5,850 nucleotides of DNA from Yoonia sp. (GTDB lineage: Bacteria > Pseudomonadota > Alphaproteobacteria > Rhodobacterales > Rhodobacteraceae): NCBI GenBank assembly GCA_028822885.1, contig JAPKCP010000207.1, positions 1 to 5,850 on the forward strand, given 5' to 3'. Position numbers and translations under genes: made by a program. Under the pieces are notes generated by a model. It was not told where the DNA came from. It worked only from the letters and a program-made list of their open reading frames with translations, and did not search any database. This document shows, one piece after another, positions 5,667-5,850 of the stretch (the stretch's first letter is position 1; each line of letters starts with the position of its first letter).

Positions 5667-5683
5667 GGTTTGCAAGCAAACCA
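5658..5683 (-). repeat. Palindromic repeat, copy 2, inside the IS5 relic
   Basis: TGGTTTGC (5666-5673), AA, GCAAACCA (5676-5683) is a perfect hairpin preceded by CCCTCTCA. Read on the minus strand, 24 of 26 bases equal 207-232 in the IS110 relic, 17 of them consecutive. It replaces the transposase segment holding the first catalytic Asp. Native sequence seems to resume at about 5697. Confidence 0.65.
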
Positions 5684-5850
5684 CTCTCCCGTTGCCGGTC
5701 AAAGGGCGGATCAAAACGCCGCCTCTGACGCAAAATACGTATCGGTATCGATACAAAAACACTTGAAATTCACGCAATAGAGGCGACGAGCAGTCGCATT
5801 GGCCCCTCTTGGCAGATTGTTTTGCAATCGCCTGCCGGGCAACGGATGCG

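Larger units (their letters stand above)
5198..5850 (+). mobile_element. IS5-family (IS903-type) element, left part, decayed
   Basis: The left terminal repeat GGCTTTGTTGCACAAATC (5198-5215) closely resembles the IS903 end (GGCTTTGTTGAATAAATC). It is followed by a subterminal hairpin and a transposase reading frame starting at 5262. Elements of this group are about 1.0-1.1 kb, so roughly 400 bp, including the right end, lie beyond the window. The insertion sits just downstream of the BCCT terminator, so it leaves the transporter intact. The same element type left a right-end relic at about 1000-1233 in the same orientation. Confidence 0.85.
5262..5850 (+). pseudogene. IS5-family (IS903-type) transposase, frameshifted and rearranged
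   Basis: The N terminus MSSWIPNAYKTENWSCYNRA then LKPRGSLSIWF (5262-5354) is typical of the subgroup. One base is missing after 5354: adding a G gives FDGEMTW and joins the next frame, which runs MTWNALPSDKRGRQQTYTDA, then AIQACLTIKVLFGLPIRQTT and GFVESLLKLIGLNWSVPDFS. After about 5570 the gene is rearranged. VVIPYRGSSGPLHLLI (5610-5657) is in another frame, and the expected IDSTGIKVEGEGEWNARKHG, which carries the first catalytic Asp, is replaced by the palindromic repeat at 5658-5683. KGGSKRRL then returns in the second frame, ending at TGA 5726-5728, where Trp (TGG) is expected. RKIRIGIDTKTLEIHAIEAT continues to about 5790, then blurs. Catalytic function is lost. The rest of the gene is outside the window. 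Confidence 0.85.

Overview
The window looks like accessory DNA from a marine alphaproteobacterium, most likely the Roseobacter group of Rhodobacteraceae. This is inferred from the protein types (a non-FNR Crp/Fnr regulator, a short single-span hypothetical typical of the group, a BCCT transporter) and from the load of decayed IS110, IS3 and IS5 (IS903-type) elements. No rRNA, tRNA or CRISPR array was seen.

Layout. 1-457 is a broken IS110-family transposase with frameshifts, a lost catalytic Glu and a 42-nt in-frame palindromic insert. 458-1233 is a patchwork of gene scraps: a minus-strand fragment with an in-frame stop (581-797), the last ~40 codons of a MalK/UgpC-type ABC ATPase (798-923), and the 3' end plus right terminal repeat of an IS5-family element (about 1000-1233). 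1502-2233 is an intact Crp/Fnr-family regulator. 2234-2981 is a 748-bp gene-poor stretch holding a worn IS3-family orfB tail (about 2594-2760) and several short palindromes. 2982-3332 is a small membrane-anchored hypothetical protein. 3488-5131 is a complete BCCT-family transporter with a strong ribosome binding site and a clear intrinsic terminator (5156-5187). From 5198 to the window end is the left part of another IS5/IS903-type element with a frameshifted transposase.

How it fits together. The only clearly functional genes are the regulator, the small membrane protein and the transporter. The transporter probably imports a quaternary amine or sulfonium compound (betaine, choline, carnitine or DMSP class) with a coupling ion. 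The regulator could control it, but no operator for it was identified. These three genes lie between the right end of one IS5-type relic and the left end of another, both on the + strand, which resembles the cargo position of a decayed composite transposon.

The least expected signal is a short palindromic sequence present in both the IS110 relic (207-232) and, inverted, the IS5 relic (5658-5683). The two copies match at 24 of 26 positions, including 17 in a row, although the two host elements are unrelated. This suggests a small dispersed palindromic repeat that inserts into transposase genes.
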